Position numbers and translations under genes: made by a program
Notes under the pieces: model-generated
Databases searched by the model: none
Told to the model about the DNA's origin: nothing
What the model saw: only the letters and a program-made list of their open reading frames with translations
DNA from: Enoplolaimus lenunculus
Taxonomy: Eukaryota > Nematoda > Enoplea > Enoplida > Thoracostomopsidae
Assembly (NCBI GenBank): GCA_030248215.1
Contig: JASANG010001561.1
Coordinates: 62,001-126,000, forward strand
DNA: 64,000 nucleotides
Direction of reading: 5' to 3'
Shown here: in pieces, positions 10,761-22,855 of the stretch
Numbering within the stretch: the first letter of the stretch is position 1
Layout: each line of letters begins with the position of its first letter

Positions 10761-11767
10761 ATAGTATTTAATATTTTTATTGTCCGTGTAAATAGCTTGT
10801 ATACACATCGTTAACATGAGGACATTTTTTAAATTAATTTGGATTCTTTTTGCTTTTGGTGGGATATATGGCTTGGCCAAACTTCTGCAATTGGCTCCGA
10901 GACTGATTTCACGGTAATGGTGACGTCAAAAGATCACCAAACGTTATCTTCGTAGGTTATACCAACTCAACAGAATGCAAAGGCATCATCAATGATAAAA
11001 GCTGTTGTATGAAACTGTTAGTAAAAGCCTAGACATTGAAATTGATAAGATGTAAGGATTTACGTACCCTATCATCCTTGCCCTTTCAGGGGCAACTTGT
11101 TCAATTAAACAAAAAACTCAATTGTAGTGCCAATGCAACACCATGAACGTATAATGTTACTTCATATCAAGGATCTATAATAAGCCTGCAAGCTTCATAA
11201 ATTTAGCTGAGTTTACGATTATACAACAGTAAATTAGTTTGTATCATCTTTCTGCGACTTAAGTATGTATTTTTAAGTGCTTTTGTATACAATTAGTGTA
11301 AAAGTTTCAAGAACCCAGGCATTGTTTTTAACTCAAAGTGAATAGTTTACGCTTGATAGATTTTGAATAACCCATAAACATATCATAAAAACTTACAAAA
11401 CTTAACATTCACCCCACAACCATTTCGACCAGGGACAAAATAGGTGTAATCACAGCATTAGACCGGAACGTTACCGCGGCTAAACCAGGGCCGGGTAAGA
11501 AATTTTGACGTGGGTGGGATAAAAAATTCCAAAGTGCTGGTGAAAATTTGCTAAACCTTACCCGTCTAAAATATGAATAACATAGGACAAACTTACATGG
11601 CTAAGTAAAAGATACAATTGTTTTAAAGACAGGCCGCGGTTAAAGTAATTTGGCGCGGGTATACTCACGGAAAATAAAAACCCTGCGGGTAAAAAAGCAA
11701 AAAAATTTTTACCTACAGCCACATCTCTCTGCAGCAATACTTTTACTTCCAAAGCAAGAAGCCGGTT

Positions 11768-12185
11768 CAGGGTGTAAACGGATAGTAAAAATAACGGAAA
11801 CAGATAGTAATGAAAATAAGGGAACGGAAACAGAAACAGAAAACGGATATTGAAGTATAAAAGTTTTCAGAAATGTTTTATTTTTCCACCAACACAATTG
11901 AAGCTTGCATTATTCACCGGATTGCCAAAAATTCGAAAGAAAAAAATGGCGAATGCGTCGAAATGTTTAAGGTTTTGGATGAATTTCATAAGTATATATT
12001 ATTGCATTTCAAACAATAGCAGCATATCTGCAACGAAAAATTGCGAGATAAATACGTGATTTATAACTAATTTTGAACATCAAAATAACAGAACTTACAA
12101 ATATTTCTATAACGGAAACGGAAAAAGAAACGGACACCGAGTTTTACCGAAAACGGAAACGGAAACAAATATCCGGCTACAAAAC
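11768..12185. mobile_element. GGGTGTAAACGGA/CGGAAACGGA TIR-like element
   Basis: Purine-rich CGGAAA words (gggaacggaaacagaaacag at 11819; cggaaacggaaacaaatatc at 12153) border an AT-rich middle, and the left end reads cagggtgtaaacggatag. It resembles the GGGTGCAACCGG family, but the right end is not cleanly inverted. Confidence 0.4.
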
Positions 12186-14284
12186 GGCCAATATACCAAA
12201 TATCGTCATTTCTAACGACAAGTTCCTTAATGCCAATAGCAGCGTAAATATAAAAACCATTGGTGCATTCGGCCTTCAGCTATAACTCAAACTACCAAAA
12301 GCATAAATAAATAACCTGCTACCGTCAGCTGCAGAGTTGGCCGGTACAATTTAACAAAAATATACCAACTGAAAATGAAAAGCCCAACATCATTTTTTGC
12401 AAACGTTTCAGCAACGAAGCTCAAGGGTACCAGGTTCGTATCCAGTTCAACCAGCTAGAGAGACCGAAAACCATTTTGGAAGAACCGTCCCGTGGAAAAT
12501 AAACTAAGAAGCGGATTATAAACCTTTTCGGGGGGTGCCAAAATTTTTTTCGAGGAGAAGGCTGAGCGCTCATATCCCACATTTCTACGGGCCAGGTCGC
12601 GGCTAATGTGAAAGCGCACAAAAAGCGGACACAGTAAGCAATTTGCTTTTATGCTTCCGCTTCAAATCATGCGATTAGGTCACATGGCTAAAACGCTAAT
12701 GAGTAATTTTGAGAGCGTGGAATGACTTGGTTTTGTACAGGATGTATGACACTGCTCATTTTCGTTCTAGTATGTAGAAGGCATTTTTGGTTTAAGCATT
12801 ATAGGTATAGTAAAAAGCCACAACTGATGCGAGGTATTCAAGCTACTTATCATAATTGCTTAGTTTTAGAAAATTTAACGCACTATATACTCCTAAACAC
12901 TCAACTAAAATTAGAAACTTACGGTTAATTTTAAAAATTATAGTGTGCGGGTTGGCAGTTGTCGGCGTGCAAAATACATAGTCGGCTAGTTGGCAGTTGT
13001 CATGTATAGATTCAAAGATAAGCAATCACTTAAATACATTTTAACAGGCTTTTAAAACTCAAACAATTGGAAGCTGATTTAGAGGAACAATTGACAAATC
13101 AATAATATGGACCAAAAACAACGATGGTAGGAAAAATACCTAAAATTATTTACTTTTTCACATCATAAAACGTTTAATAAGCAGTTGCAATATCCTTTAA
13201 TTCGCCATAATTAAATCTCAAACGAAGACGATTCAAGCACAAAAAGAACTTTAATTTTGATTTACATTGCAAATAAATATATTGAAATGCCGAAAAACTA
13301 GCTGCAATATATAGGTATAAACCTTTAAAGCGTCATTTTTCAAACAAGAACTTATTTGTGCAATTTCCAAGCTCGTGCGCAATATGGCGCAGCCAACATA
13401 TTGGAAAAGTAGGTTAATACGGTTTCGCGTTAATCTGGAGAGTTATTCACCAGGTACAGCAAATGTAAATTTTGATTGAAGTAGATATATAATCGTGCCA
13501 CTGAATACAGAAATTATAACCACATAAACGTGTATTATAAGCTGTTAAATATAGATTTTTGCACTTGTAAACCTTAGTCACGCAATTGCTGGCTCAGAGG
13601 CCTTCATATTTTATCACATGTCGTCGCTGTTAGACAGAACTTAAGCGAAAATTTGAATAAATCATGCATTTTGATTGAGTTGTAAGTGTGCGCTTTGAAA
13701 AGTCAACTTTTGACGCATAAAAATAAATCAGCGCGGTGGCGAAGTAGGCAGGAGTGGGAGATTGCTAAAGTTTAAGGACTGCGTCCTACGTAGAGGCGAA
13801 TCTAAGATTTATCTGCGCGAACCAAGATCAATCGACCGCACGAGTTTTTACATTTAGGAACGTGGTGGTAATCGTAATGTCGTTTGAGCGATTTTAGCAT
13901 TAAAACAATAAAAATGAGGTAGAATGGTTACGAAAGTGAACGAAGCGAACGAGGTACCAAACGCATTTAAAACGAAAATGATGTTTTTAAAGAATACTAG
14001 TCAAATTGGTTGAAATATTTGCAACTGACGCCAACAATATTTTCCACTTAAATATCGTGGCACAATAAAAAATCTGCTCATAGAACAATGTGTAAACTAT
14101 ACGAATTCTATTGAGAACTGTAAAATGTTTGTTTTAAATTGAATGTGCACAAAATTGGTAAGAATAGTGTCCAAAATACGTATGTATGTATGGCGTTCTA
14201 GCTTTAATTATGGAGATATACACTGTACAATACTATCACGAAGAATCTCCAAATCCCATACTTAGTCCTACTAAAAGGTGTAAA
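12186..14284. other. AT-rich sequence, no confident gene
   Basis: Open frames of at most 70 codons, none with a recognisable domain. Position 12530-12545 carries a TTCGGGGGGTGCCAA phrase typical of decayed DNA-transposon ends. No tRNA boxes seen. Confidence 0.3.
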
Positions 14285-14540
14285 GCCCTATTCACACGTG
14301 CAAGTTTAGCTGCGAGAACTTGCAGCTGCAACTTGCGCGTGCGACTTTTGTCCATAAAAACCTGTTCGAAAAACTTGCCGCTGCCAATTCATTAAAAATC
14401 TTTGGTAGGAATTTAGTTCACATGTGAATAACCATGCAAGTTCACTGAATTTATTGCAGCCGGTTTCTCATTGGCTGATAAAAATGCAAGTTCTGCGTGC
14501 AACTTGCAGCTAGCAAAAACTTGCACATGTCAATAGGGCA
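14285..14540. mobile_element. MITE with GTGCAAGTT-rich inverted ends
   Basis: The left end (ccctattcacacgtgcaagt) and right end (acttgcacatgtcaataggg) are inverted. GCAACTTGC/GCAAGTT words repeat in both subterminal regions. No coding sequence. A fragment of the same family lies at 37345-37405 in a Dispatched intron. Confidence 0.8.
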
Positions 14541-16550
14541 TTATTAAAATTTTGACGAATGTTAAAAGGATTGATGACAAATGGTGAAACAAGTTAAATT
14601 TCTTCCAAAACCGATTTAGTACTAAATTTACCGTTGTACACCGAAGCGTTTTAAAATAACAAGCAGATCCTAAAATTGACAGACAGATGGGGTGTATTGT
14701 CAGCCGCTCCAAGTATCGTACAATATTCGCTAGAGCTTGAGAATACCAACAACGACCATAGGGCCGTACCACCAAACGTAAACAATAACATATTAATGCA
14801 AAACAGAACCTTTACTTTTCCGTAGCACCAACGCAAAATATCAACAATAAAAATGCCACACCTTTAGAGTCTTGAAACTGCTTATATACCCATTATCTTA
14901 TTTGCATATTCCATTTTAAGCTGAGAATCAACATTTGCAATTTGCATAATACAAAACGAACCGGTTCCCTTACACGGGGTACCCATATGTCGTCCGACTA
15001 TATTATATACGTACATCATGACCACGCCTTAACCGCACGCAACAGTAGTGAAAGAATTCTGTGTTAAGAAAACTTTCCTTTATCATTATCATATATTTCT
15101 GTTCCGTTTGCTGTTAATTTTTGGTTGTACGACTTACCATTGACCATTCTGGATTAATACTGCGTGCATTAATATTCCATACCGCTGAGAACGAAGGGTT
15201 GCGATTGAAACTGAGAAACGTTAAGACGATAAATCATGTCGGAAATTAAAATTAAAAGCGAAAATCAATCATGAAAAACATTTCTTGTTTCCTCTTATGT
15301 TTGAAGAATAAGTAAAGGTTCTGTTCAGAAAAATTGCGTCTAGGCTAGAACGAACCTCGATGATCGCATCGGATTTGAATAATCCTAAGGCCAAAGCTAC
15401 TTGCTAATTGCCTGCGCAACAAATTACATATTGCGGTCGCTTATTCATGTATTTACATATATCTAGTACTTAAATATTTTATAATATATACAACTGTTTA
15501 TTGTTAACATTTGCACACGTAATGCAGAATGCATATGCAAATGTTAAAAGAAGCTAACAACCATCTAAACATGACTTCGCCTGAAGCAACCCCGCGAAAA
15601 TGTTTGCACATACGGTGTAAATATTTTTAGTTAAACTATGTCGAAAATTTGTTTTGCAAAATAAAAATATTGCACTATCCGGTTCCGGTACTAAATCGGG
15701 TACTAATTTTGTTAGCCGTTTCTGGAGTTTATAATTCCGGTTGCACCCTGTCTATTTCAGTGAAATTAAACCATGCCGCGCTGTAGTACTTAGACAGGTT
15801 TTATCTAAGAATGAACAGCCAATAATTCACAGTGTTTAAAATGAAACTTTGCTTTTATTAAAACGATGCGTAGTTGATTTTACTGCCGGTTTTGTAATAT
15901 AAAAACTAAAATTGTATTATAAATCAAAACAGTGCAACACAGGAAATGGTCGTGCACCACATTACCAATCAGGAAATTAAAAATAGTTTCCAAATGTCGC
16001 GAGCTCATATAATACGTTTTGTTGACGAGATCTTTAATGTTAAAATGGCACAACAATCTTAAAAGTCCCGACCGAAATGCATGAAAATGACAACAAGGCG
16101 TGTTCTAAACCCCTTTATTATATGCATTTGTGGAACATCACTAATTAGATATCAGATGTTACTGACACATTGATATTGCAACGCATCGCCCACGTGTTTT
16201 AAAGTTGTCATCTTTAAAAAAAATCAAACAGAATTAAGCGGAAGCGTAGCCACGATTTCAGTTCTTATGGGTGTATAGGCTAATATAACTTAAATACATT
16301 TTTTCCAGTGAGCGTAGCGAACCAAAAAGATTTTACTTTGTAGGCTTTTCGATCCAATTATATTTGTAAAAACTGCAAAAATTCATTTTTTCGCCCAGTG
16401 TGGAGCTGAAAATAATTTCTGAATTCATGCGTATTTAAACTTTTTTCTAAATATCGTATGGGTGTATAGAAATGTTGCTCGGACAAGGGTTATCGAAGTG
16501 TTTTTCGGACGAAATCAATATCAACTAAATTACATATCAATCAATTTTTC
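14541..16550. other. AT-rich sequence; weak membrane-like open frame
   Basis: The minus-strand frame 14836-14651 reads VLFCINMLLFTFGGTALWSL, faintly like a tetraspanin first membrane segment. It lacks an ATG at the right place and no other tetraspanin exon is found. A short ccggttccgg...ccggttgcaccctg copy of the GGTTGCAACC family lies at 15678-15752. The rest is featureless. Confidence 0.3.
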
Positions 16551-16759
16551 GGCCCATGTATAGAACAGGGCAGGATCGTTTTCCGGAGTGTCTATAATAG
16601 AGTCAGTTTAAGATTTAGACTAATTTTTTTGCTTAGGCTTAGGCTTAGGCTTAGGAATAGACTCATCCATACGCTTTGGCTTAGGCTTACGCTTAGGCTT
16701 AGGCTTAGGCTTAGGAATATGCTTATACTACTGTTCCGGACCTATTGTGTACATGGGCC
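16551..16759. mobile_element. Telomere-core hAT-like MITE, type A, with two TTAGGC arrays
   Basis: Termini ggcccatgtatagaacaggg and the inverted form ending catgggcc at 16759. The core has two runs of GCTTAG (16630-16655 and 16678-16712). The flanks read aatttttc and aattttcc, a one-mismatch 8-bp target duplication. Confidence 0.85.
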
Positions 16760-17124
16760 AATTTTCCACACACATAACAATAGCGATCAAGTTTACATAA
16801 ACAAATTTTGCTTAGACAAAACTGCTATATGCAACTGAATGTAATAGAGACTTAATTTTATTTGACGAATTCTTCGAGTTTCACTATTTGCCGTACGTAC
16901 AGATATACTGCGATCGATATTATGCTTCATAGCTTGAACAAAATAAACCAATACTAATTAAATTTGTTGACTTGAAACAAATTGCTCATGCTCAAGTAGT
17001 ATCAGTGAGGCTTCCCTCACACGCCGAGACTTCAGTTCAAGCTTAGCTTTCGGAAATGGCTGGCTTAAGCATAACTCTTATCCTTAATCTGGGTGAAAAT
17101 TGTACAAAAATCAACTTCGAAATT

Positions 17125-17165
17125 TAAGTTATATATATTATATTATATTATATATATTTAAAATA
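17125..17165. repeat. AT microsatellite
   Basis: A run of tatatattatattatatta-type sequence, interrupted but purely A/T. Confidence 0.7.
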
Positions 17166-17649
17166 TTATACCGTTGAACAATATTTAATTGCTGTTAAGA
17201 GAAAAATCATTATATATGCCTTAAAAAATTTAATCTTAAATCAAATTCATGTCCGACGGCTTATATTTGAATAGGTCTTGCAGCTTGTTTAAATGTTTTT
17301 ATTCAAGTAGGCTGATACAGTGATGTTAATTAGGTGCCAGACACGAAAAAAATTTCTACTACAGGCATTCGCGGTAGGTTCATATAAATCGGACACTGAA
17401 AAGTAGGTGTTATAGTGAAATGCACTTAACTTAGCAACAAAGTTAGATTCTGTTTAGTATGTTGTTCATCTTAATCACACTATCATGATAAAGCATTATA
17501 ACATCGAAAAAGGTCCTGCAAGACAAGATGGATTATCACAGGATGTCCCAGCGTCCTGCTATTGAGTTTACCAATCAAAAACTTGATTCTCGTTGCAGAA
17601 TGTTTTTATTTTAGTCCATGCTATGTTAATGTTAACCTATAGCTGAATC

Positions 17650-17821
17650 GGCCCATGTATAGAACAGGGCCGCAACAGTAGTATAAGCCTATTCCTAAGC
17701 CTAGCCTAAGCCTAAGCCTAAGCCTAAGCCTAAGCCTAAGCACAAAAATTAGTCTAAACCTTAAACTGACTGTAATATAGCCCCTCCGGAAAACGATCCG
17801 GCCCTGTTCTATACATAGGCC
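17650..17821. mobile_element. Telomere-core hAT-like MITE, type A, inverted core orientation
   Basis: Termini as in the 16551 copy, but the core reads CCTAAG: about seven consecutive CCTAAG hexamers, so the element is inserted in the opposite orientation. Flanks gctgaatc and gctaaatc are an 8-bp duplication with one mismatch. Confidence 0.87.
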
Positions 17822-19404
17822 GCTAAATCTTTCTAATAGTTCTTAATTTCCCGAATCCTGAATTAAATGATGTTGCAAAATTTGAACCCCGACATATAAA
17901 TTGATAATATTGACGGAGTTCAAGCCGTCTCAAAAAAACTGCCAGATATTTGGATGTAAAATATTACTGTATGAAGCTGCGTTGCTTACACGTTGATTTG
18001 AATTACAGTGGCGAGACACGGTAATCAGGTTACATCTGCAGTTTAACCGGTTGTAAATCGATAGGTAGGTACAGAAGCGAAAATAACGCATATTCGTTTT
18101 CTCGGTAAACCTTTACTCTCGCTGCATTCGTATCGCTCTAAACAGATTTTGGTTATTATTAGTATATAATACGACGGCTCTTGAGAAATATCTGTATTTA
18201 TTTGATCTAAATGGCAGTGTCTAAATATTTCAGTTTTTGTTTTGAAATTGTTCGAACAAATATCCTTTTGGTTTCGCAATGAACAACCGCCTCAGGTAAA
18301 ACAACAGCAGCACACCTATTTGTAGGTATGCGATGACATATAATCTTAGCTCGGCTTTGAAGTATACAGAAGAAAACCAGCAAAGGCATACATGGACGCG
18401 AGGTGATAATCAAGTACCCCTGGTAGCACGGAATCTAACAAATTCCGCGACGGGTCAATTTTAATTGTGACCGGGGGAGGCTGGTGACGTAGCCTGAAGC
18501 TTTTCGGGTTTTTCAATTGTTACTCGCATTTAAGCATATGGGACCTTAACAGTACTGTAACTTTTTTCTGTTGAACCAAATCATAGCTACGATTTCAACG
18601 CTGCTCTATGAAAAAGCATCGTAAAATAATTTTAGTACTTCAATCTCTTGTTCCCCAAATTGCTAAAAATTAATTTGTTGGCTGACTGTTTTAGAGGATT
18701 GATTTTTAAAGCAGTAATTTTTTTATGTGGTGTTTTGGTTGGGTTCGAATCATGATGGGGTTTTGTGTCAAATGATTCGTTCAAGTCTTATTTAAAGTAT
18801 GCGGTACAAAAATACATTTGAAAAGAATTCAAATTTTTCAAAATAGCGCGTGGATCACGAGCATTTAAGAGCCGACTGGCTGGATTCCTAACTGCGATCT
18901 TTTCACCGAACAACTTTTAGCTCATGATGAATCAACAAAACCAACAACATTTGTGATTATCCACTGCATGTTCATTTGCTTGTAAAATTGACCAAAAATT
19001 TTTATGTGACATGTAGATACTTAAATTATAGCTAAATTTCTGTTTCGTCTGGAATTCTAGCCAATTTTGAGTTCCGGTTCCGACAACGTGTTATTTATCT
19101 GTTGATATTTTGACCGCAGACCGCGCATCCAAACAGCGTTTTAAGTTTCGATTGAAGCATGGTGTTATGAGTCTTCGACTAATAAAAAATCCGTTATAAT
19201 TTTATTGCTTCTAAATCTAAATCACAACTTTTCATAAAAACGATGCGATTAGTGTTTGATAAAGCTAATGCTCAGCAGACAACATATGGCTGGTTGCAAA
19301 CCGTGAGAAACAAACCAGCTGAAGATCGCATACTCCAAATTTCAACAAAATTGTCCTTGATGTAAATAAAACATTGGCCTCTTTTATTTATCCTGTCATT
19401 ATGC
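17822..19404. other. AT-rich sequence, no confident gene
   Basis: Minus-strand frames at 18043-18279 and 18207-18413 overlap and show no domain. The phrase gggttcgaatcatgatgggg at 18740 resembles a tRNA B box, but no A box stands at the right distance. The segment ends at the hAT-like element at 19405. Confidence 0.3.
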
Positions 19405-19579
19405 GCAGTGGCGGATCCAGGATCTCAAAATGGGGGGGCAAAATTTCACAGGTAATAAACTTACTTTTGACCCACACACAAACCATGAACTATTGTCACA
19501 TAATTGCTATATATTTTTTGTCGAGATGCTGTTGGGGGGGGTGGGCACGGCCGGGAGGCCCCCATGGATCCGCCAGTGG
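19405..19579. mobile_element. hAT-like MITE (CAGTGGCGGATCCA)
   Basis: The left TIR cagtggcggatccaggatct and right TIR ccatggatccgccagtg are inverted. The flanks attatgcg and gttatgcg match at seven of eight bases, as expected for a hAT target duplication. The interior is G-rich at both ends and non-coding. Related copies: 5590 and 26486. Confidence 0.85.
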
Positions 19580-21240
19580 TTATGCGCAACGCGAAGTACA
19601 CAAGCAAAATCGCTCGCTGCAAAAATGCTTCGACAAACCAAGGTTCAATTTCTAATTAATGATACCACTGAGGCCGTGTAAAACAGATTCTGTCTTAAGT
19701 TATACCGGCACTGCGTTTGCCGGAATTAAGCTTGATCATGGTGAATAGAAATTTTACCAACAAAGAAGTCAGTGTTAATCATGGGACCAAATTATTTTGG
19801 CTTGTTTGTTTCTGTTATTTTTAAAAATCTAGAAGTTTTACAGTACTCAAAAAGTTATCTCAAAATACATCTAATTTTATCCTTATGCAGGTATAATACT
19901 ACCGGTCACACGGAATTCCGGTGCAACAGGTCTATAGCTTGAGGGGGCAGGGGGCTCAGCCCTCCCAGAAATAATTTGGCTCCCTCTAGAAAATTTTCAA
20001 CCTTGCTTGTAGAAGTAATCAAAACCCTCGTATGCCCTCTTGAAGTACTTTCTTCTCCTTAGCCAGGTTAGCTGGCTATACGAGACTGCGGTGCAAGCCA
20101 GTTACATTGTTGGTACTTCTTTAATGTTTACTTCTCCAAAACACAAGTGACAGTGGAACAGAAAACTAATATCTCCACAAAGTGTTTACCTTATATGTTA
20201 AATAATAATATGCTTAGACTAAAGGTTAAAAACTCAAGCTTAGACATTGGTTAAGGATTAAGCTAAGAATTAATCTTATGCGTAGGATAGGTTTTTCGGC
20301 TCAGCTTCATTTATGTCTGGAAAAACTTTGGATTTTATAGGGGTGAAAGGCAAACAAATCTCGCATTGTCTGCTTTGCCTGTATTCTGTATATAGGCGAA
20401 CCTCAATACTTGAAAATGATTCGTTTTTCTACCGGATAAACTTTTAACGCAAAGCAAACAAAATTAATATTATTGTCCCTCACATTGAATTTGGCCAAAT
20501 CCTTGCATAAACGATTGGTGTAGATATGAAATATATTCAGATGAATATTATCAATTGCGTCTAATTTTACTACGTACTCTCTACAAGTCTTGAAACCAGC
20601 AATAAAACACGCTTAAGGCTATTTTCGTTATTCCACAAACAGTCTATACCCATATTTAAATAATGACAAACATCATTAGGATAATTCCTAAGTATTTTTT
20701 GACTGATGACTCTATCAAGCGTTCTGTTTTGATTATTCAACGTTTTTAGGTTGGTACAAATATGATATACTTGTTTATTAAACGACCTAAACCGATTACT
20801 TAGAATATTTCTTCAAACTGCTTCATACAGGCTAAAATATTGCAAATTTAATATAGAGGATTATTCTTCAAATACTTCAAATGTGTACGCTATTAACTGC
20901 TTTTGAAAACAAAAATAAAAATCGTCATCGGCAAGCATCAGGTACAGATATTTCTGTAAGATAAATTTTATCCTCACTTGAACGTTATTTGGTAACATTT
21001 GTATATTTGAGGTTCTTATTGCCTTACAATATGATCAGTACGCAAATGAATTGCAGTTTTTGAAAAAAATTCGGTTTTTAGGCCCAAGACTATCTCTTAG
21101 GGACCGAAAAAATGTTTTTCAAGAAGTCAAACTGTTTATGTCTCAGTCCATGCAGCTTTCTGAGTTGAAAATCGACTTATGAAACATTTTTTAGATTGCA
21201 GTATTATATACTGGTCGTCGCGAGTTATGATTAAAAGATT
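19580..21240. other. Repeat-derived and AT-rich sequence
   Basis: 19885-20060 begins with an accggtcacacggaattccg terminus and continues as a G-rich agggggcagggggctcagcc block resembling text at 32545-32660. The remainder to 21240 has no open frame above 60 codons and nothing that I recognise. Confidence 0.3.
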
Positions 21241-21257
21241 TAACACCATTACATTTA

Positions 21258-21325
21258 TGCTAGGATTCGAACACCAGTGACTGGAGTGGAAGCGTATAAC
21301 ATCACCACTCAGCTATAGGAGCTTG
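21258..21325 (-). repeat. tRNA-like sequence with A and B boxes (tRNA pseudogene or SINE head)
   Basis: On the minus strand, TAGCTGAGTGGTGA (A box, 21302-21315) is followed about 45 nt later by TGTTCGAATCC (B box, 21261-21271). The spacing and both internal RNA polymerase III promoter boxes fit a tRNA. The anticodon stem and acceptor stem do not pair convincingly and no CCA-adjacent discriminator structure is clear. A tRNA-derived SINE or pseudogene is therefore more likely than a working tRNA. Confidence 0.55.
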
Positions 21326-22415
21326 ACGCTCGAGCCCGAGGGGGCTCTCACGTCTTTTGGTAATTTAGTACTATGTATACGTGTTGCAATTGTTAAACAT
21401 GGTGCGATATATACTATTTAACGTATATACACTGCACTGAGTTGCCTACAGGCAACTCAATGTGTGAAGGGGTTAAAATCTGTTGCGTGGGCTACTAAAA
21501 CACGTTTGTATCTCTATTTTGAATTCTAAAAATACAATTTCGACTCCTAACTACTGATAAACCTATTTTTATCTACAAGCAACACAAATCTAAATAATTT
21601 CTACATATATTAATATAACGGTTGACGAATGTGCTGTTCATTACGCGTAAGATTATGTAAATCAATTAATGAACAACTTCTTATCAATGTGAATGCTCTA
21701 AAATATTCTAATTCTATACTGTTTTAGCTCGCCATTTCGTACAAAAGAACCTGTCGTTATAAAAAGATGTAGTATATAATTTTTCTCATTTAATATTTCT
21801 TGAATTATTGAATGGTAGCAGGCATCTTGAATGAACGTGAACAGAGATCAGTTCATTAAAATGAATTCTTGCGTTTTCTACATACGTATATACTAGTACA
21901 CGTAGTTGAAAAAATGTGCAACTGGACAAAGGTTCTCCAGTTCTAAGCTAAATTGTTACCTGGGCTCATAACGTGTGACAGACATAAGTGAACAAAATTA
22001 AAAACTGGTTTTACAAAAGCTGTAGTGCTTTGAAACATAAAACGCATCAGATGCGACAGGTATTCTAATATTTTCAATGCATACAGCATACTTACTGTTT
22101 TAATTTGCATACGTAACGTAAAACAAAAATCTGTTGGAACGCTGCTCAAAAAACGTATGTGGGGCGTTCCAGCTTTAATATATAGATATACATATATACG
22201 TCTATAATATACATGTATTCATGCTCGGTTTGTACATATATGGTCGTGCATGTTCAATAACTTAATCAATGTTCCGATAATTCTACTTCGCTATGATATA
22301 CTTTAGGTAATTATTTCTATATCTAAGTAGTTATTTAACTACAATTCCAAAAGGCCAACCGTCCCGTACTTCGAAATTCCGTGGTTGGGTTAATGCGTGT
22401 TATCACAACATACTG
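21326..22415. other. AT-rich sequence, nothing identified
   Basis: Contains one small palindromic word, gagttgcctacaggcaactc (21439-21458). No gene or repeat end seen. Confidence 0.3.
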
Positions 22416-22855
22416 TAACTGTAGTGACCCCAGTTAGAGGAAAGTAATAAGAGGGGGTCCCCATTTTTTCACCAATCAATATTAGTCCGTATCCCTGATA
22501 AGAGTCCGTAAGCGGATAGAGTCCGCAAACCCTAATAGAGGCCATAAGTGTCAATTATCCCTAATTACAGAGCGTAAATTACTCCACGCCCAAATAAAGT
22601 TGAGTTTGAAACTTTAAAGTATACTTAAGTTTTGAAAACACATTCCTAATTATAACACTGCATTATCGCTCAAGCTTTAGATACAAGACAATCGTTTGTT
22701 TATTCAACAGATAGTGGCCATACCGGATGAATATCAGTAACGTAGGTGGAAGGCGGATTAAAAATAAATAACAGTCCATAACCGAATAACAGGGGTGAGT
22801 ACCCTCTGGAGAGGCCAAATAAATATCAGGCCCCCTCTTATTCGGGTCACTACAG
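22416..22855. mobile_element. Tc1/mariner-like MITE
   Basis: The left end (taactgtagtgaccccagtt) and right end (ttattcgggtcactacag) are inverted. The full interior of the CTGTAGTGACCC family is present in the same orientation as the 1252 copy. The outer ends are slightly decayed. Confidence 0.85.

Noticed and set aside
14651-14836. Tetraspanin-like first membrane segment
   Set aside because: No ATG in the right place, no conserved CCG motif or further tetraspanin exon nearby. A chance hydrophobic frame is as likely.
16629-16838. Open frame of Leu/Arg dipeptides (also 52300-52506)
   Set aside because: The peptides (RLRLRLR, GLGLGLG) are direct translations of TTAGGC arrays inside MITEs, not proteins.
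18738-18750. GGTTCGAATC-like word resembling a tRNA B box
   Set aside because: No A box at the expected distance on that strand and no pairing stems.
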